Source: Tatumella terrea (GTDB lineage Bacteria > Pseudomonadota > Gammaproteobacteria > Enterobacterales > Enterobacteriaceae). From it: a stretch of 64,000 nt of DNA. Positions 36,022-44,969 of the stretch are shown here, in pieces. Below the pieces are notes generated by a model. The model was not told the DNA's origin and did not search any database. It was given only the letters and a program-made list of their open reading frames with translations. Each line of letters starts with the position of its first letter. Position 1 is the stretch's first letter. The stretch lies in assembly GCF_039523755.1 (NCBI RefSeq), contig NZ_BAAAFX010000013.1, positions 62,001-126,000 on the forward strand, given 5' to 3'. The position numbers and the translations under genes were made by a program.

Positions 36022-37800
36022 GTGAAAATTATTCATTATTTACATGAGCGTAAACTCAGGGCGCGCCCGCTGAATCGGCCCTATACCCGGGCCTCACTGG
36101 AAATTGATGATACAGACCAGCTGACGGTCATTAGCTTTTCAGACTGTCATGACCGGCCGGCAGATGAAACGCATATCGTTAATGGCTGTTCACGGTTTTT
36201 TATCGCGGATCTTCAGGATGTTGCCCTGGTGAACGTACAGAATGATTCGGCCTTTTATGCGCATATGCTGTGGGATATCACCCATCAGATGCCGGCAGGC
36301 GGCAAGCTGTATATCCGGGAGACTATCGCGTGCGAAACACTGCTGGAACGGAGTTACTACCGTGATGCCTTTGAAGAAATTACCGGGGCCGGGGCGGACG
36401 TTCGGGTATATCTGAAACGGAGACCTCTGGCGGCCTCGCGGGATAAAGGGCTGACCCAATGGAGCTTTTGTATTCCGGTGGGTCCGGAAGAACCGACATT
36501 TATTAATGCCTGTGTCGAACGTATCCTGCAGCTGGATATTGCAGAAAAAGAGATCATTCTGTGTGGTACACCGCATCCGGACTTCCGTTTTTTTAAGCAG
36601 GTAAGGATCGTAGGGCAGGATATACCTGCTCCGCCGGTACATATCACCCGTAAAAAGAATGTACTGGTGCAGGCAGCCAGGTATCCGAATCTCTGTATCC
36701 TGCATGATCGTGTTTTACTGGCACGAAATTTTTATCAGGCGGTTCAGCGCTTCGGAGATGACTACCCGATGACCGGGTTTCAGTCATTTTATTTTACTGA
36801 TCAGTATAATTTGATCCCAAGAAAATACTCTGATTTCAATACAATAGAGCAGGATTTGACGAAAGAGCTGTCAATCACAGGGGTGACACAGAAAGACACG
36901 TCTCTCATCAGTAAGCTGTTTTATTGTTATCAGCATCCGGCCAGAAGCCAGTTCGGTCACGATTATCTGACCGGCAGTTTGTATCTCTGCAAAAAATCCG
37001 TCTGGCAGCATGCACCGCAGAATGAGCAGCTTTACTGGAACGATTATGAGGATATTGAACAGGGCATACGCTGCAGTTACGAAGGTATCCCGACCATTAT
37101 TAATCCCTGGTCGATCACGCAGAGTATGAATGCCCGCTCCGTGATCCACTATTACGGGTATGTTGCCGTAAAAGATTATCGGGGGAGCAAAAAAATGAGT
37201 CGTTGCTGCCTGGAAATGTTGCCTTTTATTCCGAAAAAACCGTTGTTCCGGCTGTCGGACGAACAGGCGAGAAACTTTATTTATCATTTTGCGAATAAAT
37301 ACGGTGCTTCAAAGGAAACATTACTTTGTATCTCTTCCTCCGCGATGAGCGGGCTGGGTCGTTTTTTACTGATAAAAAGAGTGATTAAAGAGATTAAAGT
37401 CAGGCTTGACGAAACCAGTGAGTTTCTGCGTGATTTCAGTCGCTGGATATTATGTGAGGATATGGCCCCGAATGAACTGGTGAGGGTTACCCGGGTCATG
37501 AACTCCTCAGCCAGCCCGGCGACGAAAAAGAGTATGCTGGTGGGGTGTTTTATTCTGAATAACCAGTTATCCCATTCCTGGTTTTTTTCGCCATTTTACA
37601 AAAAGAATGATGACTGGTTTATCAGAAAGCGTCGGATAATTAGCATAAATAATTTTATATCAGCATGTTACCTGAAATATTTTTATCGCGGAGCCTATTT
37701 CCCGATGTCGCTGCGGGAAGTGGCCAGGTTACTGAACGACAGCACGCCGTACCAGAGTGAACGGGGAAGTAATGGAACTGAATGTCGAAGGGATCACTGA
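36022..37800 (+). CDS. Large putative glycosyltransferase with methyltransferase-like N-terminal part
   Basis: 592 residues. Residues about 1-140 recall the C-terminal half of a SAM-methyltransferase fold (LWDITHQMPAGGKLYIRE) but lack a clear SAM-binding motif. From about 148 it looks like a GT2/GT-A glycosyltransferase: WSFCIPVGPEEPTFINACVERI as the first strand, YPNLCILHDRVLL in the metal-binding position, and YWNDYEDIEQGIRC as the acceptor/base ED motif. A C-terminal helical, basic region of about 200 residues follows. GTG at 36022 was preferred because AGGGTGA lies 8 bases before it; an in-frame GTG at 36010 is the alternative. The role is inferred as transfer to a surface glycan. Confidence 0.6.
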   Translation: MKIIHYLHERKLRARPLNRPYTRASLEIDDTDQLTVISFSDCHDRPADETHIVNGCSRFFIADLQDVALVNVQNDSAFYAHMLWDITHQMPAGGKLYIRETIACETLLERSYYRDAFEEITGAGADVRVYLKRRPLAASRDKGLTQWSFCIPVGPEEPTFINACVERILQLDIAEKEIILCGTPHPDFRFFKQVRIVGQDIPAPPVHITRKKNVLVQAARYPNLCILHDRVLLARNFYQAVQRFGDDYPMTGFQSFYFTDQYNLIPRKYSDFNTIEQDLTKELSITGVTQKDTSLISKLFYCYQHPARSQFGHDYLTGSLYLCKKSVWQHAPQNEQLYWNDYEDIEQGIRCSYEGIPTIINPWSITQSMNARSVIHYYGYVAVKDYRGSKKMSRCCLEMLPFIPKKPLFRLSDEQARNFIYHFANKYGASKETLLCISSSAMSGLGRFLLIKRVIKEIKVRLDETSEFLRDFSRWILCEDMAPNELVRVTRVMNSSASPATKKSMLVGCFILNNQLSHSWFFSPFYKKNDDWFIRKRRIISINNFISACYLKYFYRGAYFPMSLREVARLLNDSTPYQSERGSNGTECRRDH

Positions 37801-38272
37801 AGAGGAATATGGCCTGTGGCTCAACGGCTTTCCGCAATCTGTTATACCGGTCATGGATGAAAGCGAATGCCAGGTGATTCAGATGGGGTTCGATCTGGAA
37901 CGGGTAAAAAATTTCGCTATCAGTCCCGGTAAGCTCAGATATACCCTTTTTGTTAAAGTCAGTAATGACAAAGAATATGATATTTACCGGGAACATCTGA
38001 TTACGCTGGTGAAAATACTGATTATGGATACCTCTGCACAGTGTCAGTGTGTCACCGTCTTTATCGTCTCGGCCCGCTATGAAGATTATAAAAATGAGCT
38101 TTGCTCATTTTTTACGACGAGTACCAGTTATTTACGTATTAATCACTTTGGCGAAAGACAAGTACTGTTAACTAATTTTTCTATGGCATTTTTGGGTGTG
38201 AGTGTGACAGAGTTTTTTATTAAGTCGGGGAAATGGTTAACCAGAAAGGTAAAAACGCTCAGGAACAATTAA
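37772..38272 (+). CDS. Unknown protein of the glycan cluster
   Basis: 166 residues from the ATG at 37772, which follows GGGGAAG and overlaps the glycosyltransferase by 29 bases. I do not recognise the family. It has an acidic N-terminal half, a beta-strand/helix pattern (LRYTLFVKVSNDKEYDIYREHLITLVKILI, and VTVFIVSARYEDYKNEL), and a basic C-terminal tail (KSGKWLTRKVKTLRNN) that could touch a membrane. It shares its last base with the start of the WavE-like gene, so it belongs to the same operon. Confidence 0.65.
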   Translation: MELNVEGITEEEYGLWLNGFPQSVIPVMDESECQVIQMGFDLERVKNFAISPGKLRYTLFVKVSNDKEYDIYREHLITLVKILIMDTSAQCQCVTVFIVSARYEDYKNELCSFFTTSTSYLRINHFGERQVLLTNFSMAFLGVSVTEFFIKSGKWLTRKVKTLRNN

Positions 38273-39288
38273 TGAGACCGTTAAGTATTATTTTTCAGGG
38301 CGCAGTCATTCATAAAAACAGACTCTGTTGTGATGTTATCGAAAACATAGCAATTACACGCCATCACTTTCCGGAAGATGAAATTATCCTGTCGACCTGG
38401 AAGATGTCTGTACCGTTACGCCAGCGATTGCAGGAGTCATTGAAACCACTGCAGATAGTCATTATTGAAAATGAAGATCCGGGTCCGCTGGTGTACCGGG
38501 AAGGGGAAGCGCACTGGGTAACCAACATTAACCGGATGATTATTTCTTCCCGCGAGGGAATCGGGCGGGCTACCCATACCGAGGTGATTAAGTTACGTAC
38601 AGACTCAAGGCTTTATAATCGTAATATTACGTATTTTTTACGACACCGGAATGAGGAAGAACAGTTATACCCGCGGGATCAGGCTTACAGTCTTTTTCGT
38701 CAGCGAGTCATTAATGGCAATCTTTTTGCTCGAAATGCGAGGGGATATATGCCTTATCTCTTCCATCCGGGCGATATCCTGCTGGCGGGAAATAAACAGG
38801 ATTTATTCGCTCTGTTTGATATCCCTCTGGCAGATGAATCAATCTTTGAAGTGTGTTTCTGTTTTTCTGTTTTTAGTCTGATGCGTTATGTGCCTGAACA
38901 ATATCTCTGGGTGAAGTATATAGAGAAGATGACCGGGGTGAGCGAGTTTCCGGGGAACCGGTTTTCTTCAGAAAAACTGAAAGTGACTTCGGAGAAGTTT
39001 TATATCAATAATTTCGTCCCTTACTCCAGCGAGGTTCTGGGTTTTTTATGGAATAAATACAGTGAGGTTTATAAAAACAAAGGGTTATCGAGTATTTATA
39101 CAACATCTGACTGGGTGATGTTACATCATCAACAGTCGATGGCAGTGAGTGCTGGTTTAAGGTTGAGTCAAAAGGCAGGCTCAGCGTGGATATTTATCCT
39201 GCGTACTATTTTATGGGTTAAGTTCTCCCCGCTGCATATTTCATTTATCCGCCGGCTGGCCATAAAGATGTTCAGCCGGCGGACCTGA
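38272..39288 (+). CDS. WavE-family lipopolysaccharide/glycan biosynthesis protein
   Basis: 338 residues. SIIFQGAVIHKN at the start, FPEDEIILSTWK, IENEDPGP, NINRMIISSREGIGRA and VIKLRTDSRLYNRN follow the WavE family pattern, described from the Vibrio cholerae LPS core locus and probably a glycosyltransferase fold. LTDSRL-type aspartates would bind metal/nucleotide sugar. The ATG at 38272 overlaps the preceding stop by one base and follows AGGAAC at 6 bases. The specific sugar is unknown. Confidence 0.75.
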   Translation: MRPLSIIFQGAVIHKNRLCCDVIENIAITRHHFPEDEIILSTWKMSVPLRQRLQESLKPLQIVIIENEDPGPLVYREGEAHWVTNINRMIISSREGIGRATHTEVIKLRTDSRLYNRNITYFLRHRNEEEQLYPRDQAYSLFRQRVINGNLFARNARGYMPYLFHPGDILLAGNKQDLFALFDIPLADESIFEVCFCFSVFSLMRYVPEQYLWVKYIEKMTGVSEFPGNRFSSEKLKVTSEKFYINNFVPYSSEVLGFLWNKYSEVYKNKGLSSIYTTSDWVMLHHQQSMAVSAGLRLSQKAGSAWIFILRTILWVKFSPLHISFIRRLAIKMFSRRT

Positions 39289-39325
39289 ATGCCTGCTCAT
39301 CAAAGGGAAGGGATGAGGGAGGAAG

Positions 39326-39964
39326 ATGCATATTTTATCACACCGGGGATGGTGGCGTACCGCAGCAGAGAGAAACAGCCTGCAGGCATTTCGCCGATCA
39401 TTCGCCGCAGGATACGGCACCGAAACGGATATCCGGGATTATTGCGGAGAGCTGGTAATTTCTCATGATATTCCACACCAGGGATGTCTTTTACTGAGAG
39501 ATTTTTTTGAGTTATTTGTCAGTTACGATCCGTTACTCCCCCTGGCCTTAAATATAAAAAGTGATGGCCTTGCCGGGACATTAAAGACGCTATTGCTGGA
39601 ATACAGGATTAGTAACTATTTCTGTTTTGATATGTCGGTCCCGGACATGCTGAATTATATCGCCGCCGGGGTCAATGTGTTTGCAAGGATCAGTGAATTT
39701 GAGTGTGAAAATCCCTTACTGAGTCAGGTACAGGGGATTTGGCTGGATAATTTTTCTGATGGCCAGTGTGACGGAGAAAGAGTACAGCGGCTGATCGCCA
39801 CAGGACTAGCGGTCTGTTGCGTATCACCGGAGCTGCATCAGCAGAATCCTGAAGGTTACTGGCAGCAACTCCGCAGGGTCAAGGGAGGGGGGCTGGTCAC
39901 CGACGCTCTGATGTTATGTACCGATGTGCCGGATCAGGCACGGGAGGTTCTCTATGCACAGTAA
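39326..39964 (+). CDS. GDPD-fold phosphodiesterase-like protein
   Basis: 212 residues of the glycerophosphodiester phosphodiesterase/PI-PLC-like TIM-barrel fold. The catalytic pattern is complete at the N-terminus: HRG (H6, R7), TETD (E33, D35) and SHD (H47, D48), plus ALNIKSDG further on. No signal peptide is visible, so it should act in the cytoplasm. In a glycan locus it may release or rearrange a phosphodiester rather than degrade lipids. A strong GGGAGGAAG precedes the ATG. The HAD gene overlaps its 3' end by 11 bases. Confidence 0.75.
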   Translation: MHILSHRGWWRTAAERNSLQAFRRSFAAGYGTETDIRDYCGELVISHDIPHQGCLLLRDFFELFVSYDPLLPLALNIKSDGLAGTLKTLLLEYRISNYFCFDMSVPDMLNYIAAGVNVFARISEFECENPLLSQVQGIWLDNFSDGQCDGERVQRLIATGLAVCCVSPELHQQNPEGYWQQLRRVKGGGLVTDALMLCTDVPDQAREVLYAQ

Positions 39965-40592
39965 AATCAACGCCGTCATTTTTGACATGGATGGTGTGCT
40001 GATTGATGCCAGAGACTGGCATTACGAGGCGTTGAATCAGGCGCTGGCCCTGTTCGGGATGGCGATCGCCCGGCATGATCACTTGTCAAAATTTGACGGT
40101 CTTCCGACACGCGACAAACTGGCTATCCTGAGTGCTGAAAATGGATTCCCGACAGCATTACACGGTTTTATTAATCAGCTAAAACAGAAATATACCCTGG
40201 ATATCGTTTTCCGCCACTGCCGGCCCGTATTCCAGCATGAATTCGCGTTATCCCGTTTGCGTAATGAGGGCTATCGCCTGGCGGTGGCATCCAATTCTAT
40301 CCGGGACAGTATCGAAATTATGCTGAGCAGGGCCAACCTGCTGGATAAACTGGAGTTTTTTCTTTCTAACCAGGATGTCCTTCATGGAAAGCCGTCTCCG
40401 GAAATCTACCAGAAAGCTATCGCCAGGCTTGAATTAACCCCCGCGCAGTGTCTGGTAATAGAAGACAATGAAAACGGTTTGCGGGCAGCCAGAGAGAGTG
40501 GTGCCTGGGTCATGAAGGTGGAGAGCGTGAATGACGTGAATTACACCAATATCAGGCAGTTTATCGATAGGGTTGAGGGGCAAAAAGAATGA
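39954..40592 (+). CDS. HAD-superfamily phosphatase/phosphomutase
   Basis: 212 residues of HAD subfamily IA, beta-phosphoglucomutase-like. Motif I is FDMDGVLID (D11, D13), motif II VASNS, motif III lysine GKPSPEIY, and motif IV VIEDNENGLRAA. It probably dephosphorylates or isomerises a sugar/polyol phosphate used by the neighbouring nucleotidylyltransferases. The ATG at 39954 overlaps the GDPD-like gene and follows GGGAGG. It overlaps the next gene by 4 bases (ATGA). Confidence 0.82.
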   Translation: MHSKINAVIFDMDGVLIDARDWHYEALNQALALFGMAIARHDHLSKFDGLPTRDKLAILSAENGFPTALHGFINQLKQKYTLDIVFRHCRPVFQHEFALSRLRNEGYRLAVASNSIRDSIEIMLSRANLLDKLEFFLSNQDVLHGKPSPEIYQKAIARLELTPAQCLVIEDNENGLRAARESGAWVMKVESVNDVNYTNIRQFIDRVEGQKE

Positions 40593-41653
40593 TCACCGTC
40601 ATTACCTCCCTGGGAGGACAATCACTGTATGAGATGAGTTCTGAGTTTTCTTATCCGAAGATCCTGAATGAGATAAATAATAAAACCTTATTTGAATACT
40701 CTCAGGAAATCATCAGCCACCTGCCTGCCGATGTCAGACGCATTTTTCTGCTGCCAAAAGAAAAAGATGACGAGTATCAGCTCTCACCCATGATCTCGGT
40801 TGCCAGTCACGGAAGGGGGGAAATACTGCATATACAGGGGGATACCGGAGGTGCAGTCTGCAGTTGCTTACTGGCCATCGATAAGATCGACCCGGAAGAT
40901 GAAGTGATCGTTATCTCTGCCGATCAATATATCCGCGCCGATCTGACGGAAATTATCGATCACTTCAGATCGCAGTCGGCGGATGCCGGTGTACTGACAT
41001 TTACCTCGTTACACCCGAAATGGGCATTTATCAGAAAGCAGGCGGATGGGCGGATCACGGAAGTGGCAGAAAAGAGAACCATCAGCCGTGAGGCCATCGC
41101 CGGATTTTATTACTTCAGGAAAGGGCATTTTTTTATGCAGGCGGCTCAACGCTGCATTCTGAAAGGGGCGACGGTCAACGGACAATATTATTTATCCGGT
41201 TGTCTGAATGAGATGATTTTAGAGAATAAAAAAATTATTGGCTGGCCTCTGGAGGAAGGAAGTTATCATAATTTTTATGATAACCATGCTATCAAAGCCT
41301 TTGCTTCATCATTCCGGGAGAATAAGCCTCTGTTACCCGCGGGATTCTGCTATTCGGATATATTCGGGATGAAAACTATCCGTCATCCGGAGGCGGTTTT
41401 TGATGCCGGAGTGACGTTACAGGATAATGGACGCAGTTACTCCGGGAGTATGGCTGTCTCTGACTATCTTATCCATTTAATAGGAAGTGCGGAAAAAATA
41501 TCAATCGAATTACAGTCCCCCGTGAGTGAAGGGAATAAAGTGATTATGCTTTATTCTTTATATCATGGTGATGTTTGTTCGCAATTCCTGGATGTTATTG
41601 CGCTTTCTCATTACGGTAAAATACAGTCTGTTCAGCACTCATTACTTAATTAA
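40589..41653 (+). CDS. Divergent nucleotidyltransferase-fold protein fused to an NTF2/SnoaL-like domain
   Basis: 354 residues. Residues about 1-235 repeat the layout of the first nucleotidylyltransferase: QGDTGGAVCSCLLA, VISADQYIRADL, VAEKRTISREAIAGFYYF, NGQYYLSGCLNEM. However, the NTP loop is eroded (SLGGQSLYEMSSEF instead of GxGxR) although YPKILNEI keeps the lysine. Residues about 260-354 look like an NTF2/SnoaL-like cone (HPEAVFDAGVTLQDNGRSYSGSMAVSDYLIHL, then VSEGNKVIMLYSLYHGD). Either it uses a different substrate or it is a regulatory or partner subunit. Overlaps the HAD gene by 4 bases; last gene of the tight operon. Confidence 0.65.
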   Translation: MITVITSLGGQSLYEMSSEFSYPKILNEINNKTLFEYSQEIISHLPADVRRIFLLPKEKDDEYQLSPMISVASHGRGEILHIQGDTGGAVCSCLLAIDKIDPEDEVIVISADQYIRADLTEIIDHFRSQSADAGVLTFTSLHPKWAFIRKQADGRITEVAEKRTISREAIAGFYYFRKGHFFMQAAQRCILKGATVNGQYYLSGCLNEMILENKKIIGWPLEEGSYHNFYDNHAIKAFASSFRENKPLLPAGFCYSDIFGMKTIRHPEAVFDAGVTLQDNGRSYSGSMAVSDYLIHLIGSAEKISIELQSPVSEGNKVIMLYSLYHGDVCSQFLDVIALSHYGKIQSVQHSLLN

Positions 41654-41711
41654 TTACGGGTTAAATATTGCTGTTAATTCAGGATGATTTTTATTTAAAT
41701 AAGGATGTTTA

Positions 41712-43730
41712 ATGAAACGTGTACTCCATGCAGTCATTGTCTCTGTCTGTTTATCCGGCGCACTGCCCGCAGAGGCTTTTGACAAAATTTATACCTTTGG
41801 TGACAGTATCAGCGACGGCGGATTCGCCGGCAACGATACCCGTTTTATCTCCGGCTACACCAGTAAACTCTATTCAGAGATTATTTCCGGGGCTTATACC
41901 GGGCTGGAACTGCTTCCTTATACTCAGGGAGGTACAAACTACGCGCAGGCGGGTTCCACGGCCGGGTTTACCCTGTTACCGCTGTATAAAACCGCCTGGC
42001 AAATTGAAGATTATCTCGCAAGCCACCAACAGCAGGCAGATAAGAACGGATTATATTTTTTATGGATTGGCGGAAATGATATTTCGTTCAATGTGGAGAG
42101 TACGCTACTGAAGTTTAATTTTGGTGCACTGCTTGACCAGGGGAAGCATTATTTATTATCCGATGCGCCGGCAAATGTCGTAAGCCAGGCAAAAACGTTG
42201 CTTGATGCCGGGGCCGGGATGCTGGTGGTTCCTAATCTTCCGAATGCAGGGATGAGTCCCTGGACCGGGACGGCTCTGTTCGGGTTTGCTCAGGCGTTTC
42301 TGGGCGGTAACCTGTTTGATTTGTTCGAACTGTATGCCATCCAGGATACTTATCTGCGCTCTCTGGGATCGATTCAGGGGGAAGAGGCGCGTCAGTCCGC
42401 GGTTATCGATTCGCTGGCGGATGTGCTGGCCAGCAAAGGGATCACTGTGCCCCGTGAAATTACGGCCAGTGTTTTTCGCTGGTTTCTCAATACAGAAAAT
42501 ATGCTTACCGAACAGTTTAATTATGATGTGGAGCAGGGGCTATCGCAGCTAAACGGTAATATTGTTTACGCGGATATCAATCGTTTATTTAATGAGATTA
42601 TCGAGTCTCCGAAAACCTATGGCTTCGATAATATCCTGGTGCCGATCTGTCCTATCGGTATCGGGGCACCGAGATGTAATGAGGATACGGTTAATTTTCA
42701 TAACGACCAGGTGTACCTTTTTTCTGACTGGTTTCACCCAAGTCCGGTGGCCCATGAAGTTCTGGCTCAGTACATGATGTCAATTGTTGATGCACCTCTG
42801 CTGGTCAGCAGCCTGCAACAGGGAATACTGAATGTTCAGTCAGACAGGCGCCTGTATATGGATGGGCAGTTGCAGACACTCCGGGCATCGGAAACCGGAG
42901 AGAAAGCCACGGTATTCGGTGGATACAGCGGCAAATACGCGAAAGTTCGCGACAATATCTCCTCGTTTAACGGCCATGGGCTTGCCAGTAATGCATTGCT
43001 GGGGTTCGCCATACAGCCGGTAAAAGGTTTGCTGGTGGGGGGAACCTACAGCACCGGCTATAACCGTTATCAGTCAGCATCCCTGTTCAAATATAACTAT
43101 GGCAGCACCATTATGGGGGCCTTCAGCCAGCTGAAACTGGCTAACGGACTCTGGGGGAACGTGGACCTGAGTAGCGGCAGCGTCAATTTCCACAACATTA
43201 CGCGGCAGATCCGGCTGGGCAGTGCGCTGAGAAATGAAAAAGGCAATAGCCGCGGACGGTTCAGCGGTGTTGCTGTGAATACCGGCTATGATTTCCGGCT
43301 TACCCGTTATCTGACGACGGGGCCGGTACTGGGGTATAGCTATGATCGTGCACGCATCGATGGCTACCATGAACAAGCGGACAGCAGTACTTCAATGCGG
43401 TTTGGCGGGCAGCATGTTAATCGTCGTCAGTATACTGCCGGATGGCGTATCGAGGCGAAGGGACTGCGGGTTAACCCTTACCTTGAACTGGCCTATCGGC
43501 ATGAAAATATTTCGGCAACCCCCGGCATCACTGCTGCTCTGAAGAGTACCGGGACATCGTTTTACCGTGCAGATGCCGGAAAAACGACGACCAAATGGCT
43601 GGAGACCCGGCTTGGGATGAATTCCGCCCTGACTAAAAATCTTGGGGTACAGGCGGTCGTCAACCTCAGTAGCGGAAACGGCGGAAACACCAGTATCAAC
43701 TATGCCACGGGTCTGAATTATTCATTCTGA
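41712..43730 (+). CDS. GDSL-family autotransporter esterase/lipase
   Basis: 672 residues. A signal peptide (1-22) is followed by a GDSL hydrolase passenger with nucleophile S32 in YTFGDSISDGG, block III GGNDIS, and the catalytic pair D339/H342 in DWFHPSP. A C-terminal autotransporter barrel from about residue 390 ends in LNYSF. Enzymes of this EstA type stay anchored in the outer membrane with the esterase facing out. Placed after a glycan operon and before an acyltransferase, it may remove acyl groups from surface sugars or lipids; this is inference. AAGGATG precedes the ATG; it may have its own promoter in the AT-rich 60 bp upstream. Confidence 0.86.
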   Translation: MKRVLHAVIVSVCLSGALPAEAFDKIYTFGDSISDGGFAGNDTRFISGYTSKLYSEIISGAYTGLELLPYTQGGTNYAQAGSTAGFTLLPLYKTAWQIEDYLASHQQQADKNGLYFLWIGGNDISFNVESTLLKFNFGALLDQGKHYLLSDAPANVVSQAKTLLDAGAGMLVVPNLPNAGMSPWTGTALFGFAQAFLGGNLFDLFELYAIQDTYLRSLGSIQGEEARQSAVIDSLADVLASKGITVPREITASVFRWFLNTENMLTEQFNYDVEQGLSQLNGNIVYADINRLFNEIIESPKTYGFDNILVPICPIGIGAPRCNEDTVNFHNDQVYLFSDWFHPSPVAHEVLAQYMMSIVDAPLLVSSLQQGILNVQSDRRLYMDGQLQTLRASETGEKATVFGGYSGKYAKVRDNISSFNGHGLASNALLGFAIQPVKGLLVGGTYSTGYNRYQSASLFKYNYGSTIMGAFSQLKLANGLWGNVDLSSGSVNFHNITRQIRLGSALRNEKGNSRGRFSGVAVNTGYDFRLTRYLTTGPVLGYSYDRARIDGYHEQADSSTSMRFGGQHVNRRQYTAGWRIEAKGLRVNPYLELAYRHENISATPGITAALKSTGTSFYRADAGKTTTKWLETRLGMNSALTKNLGVQAVVNLSSGNGGNTSINYATGLNYSF

Positions 43731-43736
43731 GTCCTT

Positions 43737-43780
43737 ACCGGGGCAGGCGGAGCGGCAACACCACGACAGTCCGCCCCGGT
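43737..43780 (+). terminator. Hairpin after the autotransporter gene
   Basis: ACCGGGG / CCCCGGT outer stem plus an inner GGCGGA/TCCGCC pairing; no T tract follows. Confidence 0.35.
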
Positions 43781-43833
43781 TACTCGTTTGAAATTATCAG
43801 CACCCCGGGTCTGATCACAGACAGAGGTCAGTC

Positions 43834-44933
43834 ATGTCCTGCGAAAGTAACAAAACACAGATAGAAATGATCCAGATATACCGTGCGATAGCCGCGCTGG
43901 CAGTGATTATTTATCACTACAGCTGGTTTGCTTTCCCGCTGGGACAGACATTTTTACGCAGAGGGTATCTGGGGGTGGATATCTTCTTTATGGTCAGCGG
44001 ATTTCTGGCGTGGACAACGACACGCTATTTACCCTCCGGATGGCGCAGCAGTGCGACATATCTGCTGCGGCGAGGCTTCAGGATTATTCCTGCCTATGCG
44101 CTTATTACCTTAGGCTATGTCGTCTTTTTTTATTATTATTCCCCGCGGCCGGGGCTGGGATTACATGCGCTGAAGTCATTGCTGTTTATTCCGTTAAATG
44201 GCGGGGGTTCACCGTCTTATGGCCTTCCGTTACTTGATAATGGCTGGACGCTGAATTACGAGTTTTTTTTTATCTTCTGGTAGCGCTGACGCTGTTTTTA
44301 TCCCGCTACCGGTATTGCACCCTGATGATGATTTTAATCGCTTGTATGACGCTGCTGCCTCGGGAAGTCATACTGTCACAGCAGAACAACGATCCCCGCT
44401 TTTACTGGCAGTATCTCTGCATGATCAGTGATACGATCAATATAGACTTTCTTGCAGGGATCCTGGCCGCGATGCTCTATCAGAAAATGTCTGCACGGGC
44501 AGGTATTCCGCAGTGGTTAATGATGCTGGCGTCTGTGATTTATTTTTTGGGTGCCGTCGGCTGGTTATATAAACCGTTCGGAGAACTCGGGAATAATCAT
44601 ACCAGTATAATGCTGTTACCTTGCCTGCTGGTTTTTTTAGCCGGACTTAAACTGAGTAAGGTGAAGAAAATAAGTTATCCCGGCTGGTTACTTTTTACAG
44701 GAAAAATATCTTACTCTCTCTATCTTCTGCATATGGTCGTTATTTTTTCGATGATTGAATTATTGAAATTGTTATACGGCGATGATTTTTTTGATTCATT
44801 TCCCCATCGGTTTAATTTGGTATTGATAAGCATCGGGATCACATTTTTGTTATCGGCTGTGTACTACGCACTGATTGAAGTCAGGCTTTCCCGCTGGCTG
44901 AAAATCAAAATCTTCCATTTTCTGAAGTTATAA
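43834..44933 (+). pseudogene. Acyltransferase-3 (OafA/YrhL type), frameshifted at a T9 tract
   Basis: A membrane O-acyltransferase in two frames. The first part (43834-44283) has MIQIYRAIAALAVIIYHYSW with the catalytic-type histidine, GYLGVDIFFMVSGFL, and LLRRGFRIIPAYA. The second (to 44933) carries the remaining helices and the end GKISYSLYLLHMVVIFS. The break is at nine Ts (44263-44271), where ten would restore NYEFFFYLLVALTLFLSRYR and give one protein of about 366 residues. Such enzymes acetylate surface polysaccharides, fitting the cluster. The break could be phase variation, mutation or a base-calling error. Confidence 0.85.
44263..44271 (+). repeat. Homopolymer tract T9 inside the acyltransferase gene
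   Basis: Nine consecutive Ts, one short of the number that would keep the frame open. Confidence 0.9.
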
Positions 44934-44969
44934 CATGTAAAGCTAACTTATTATCCCCACGGAGTTTTT

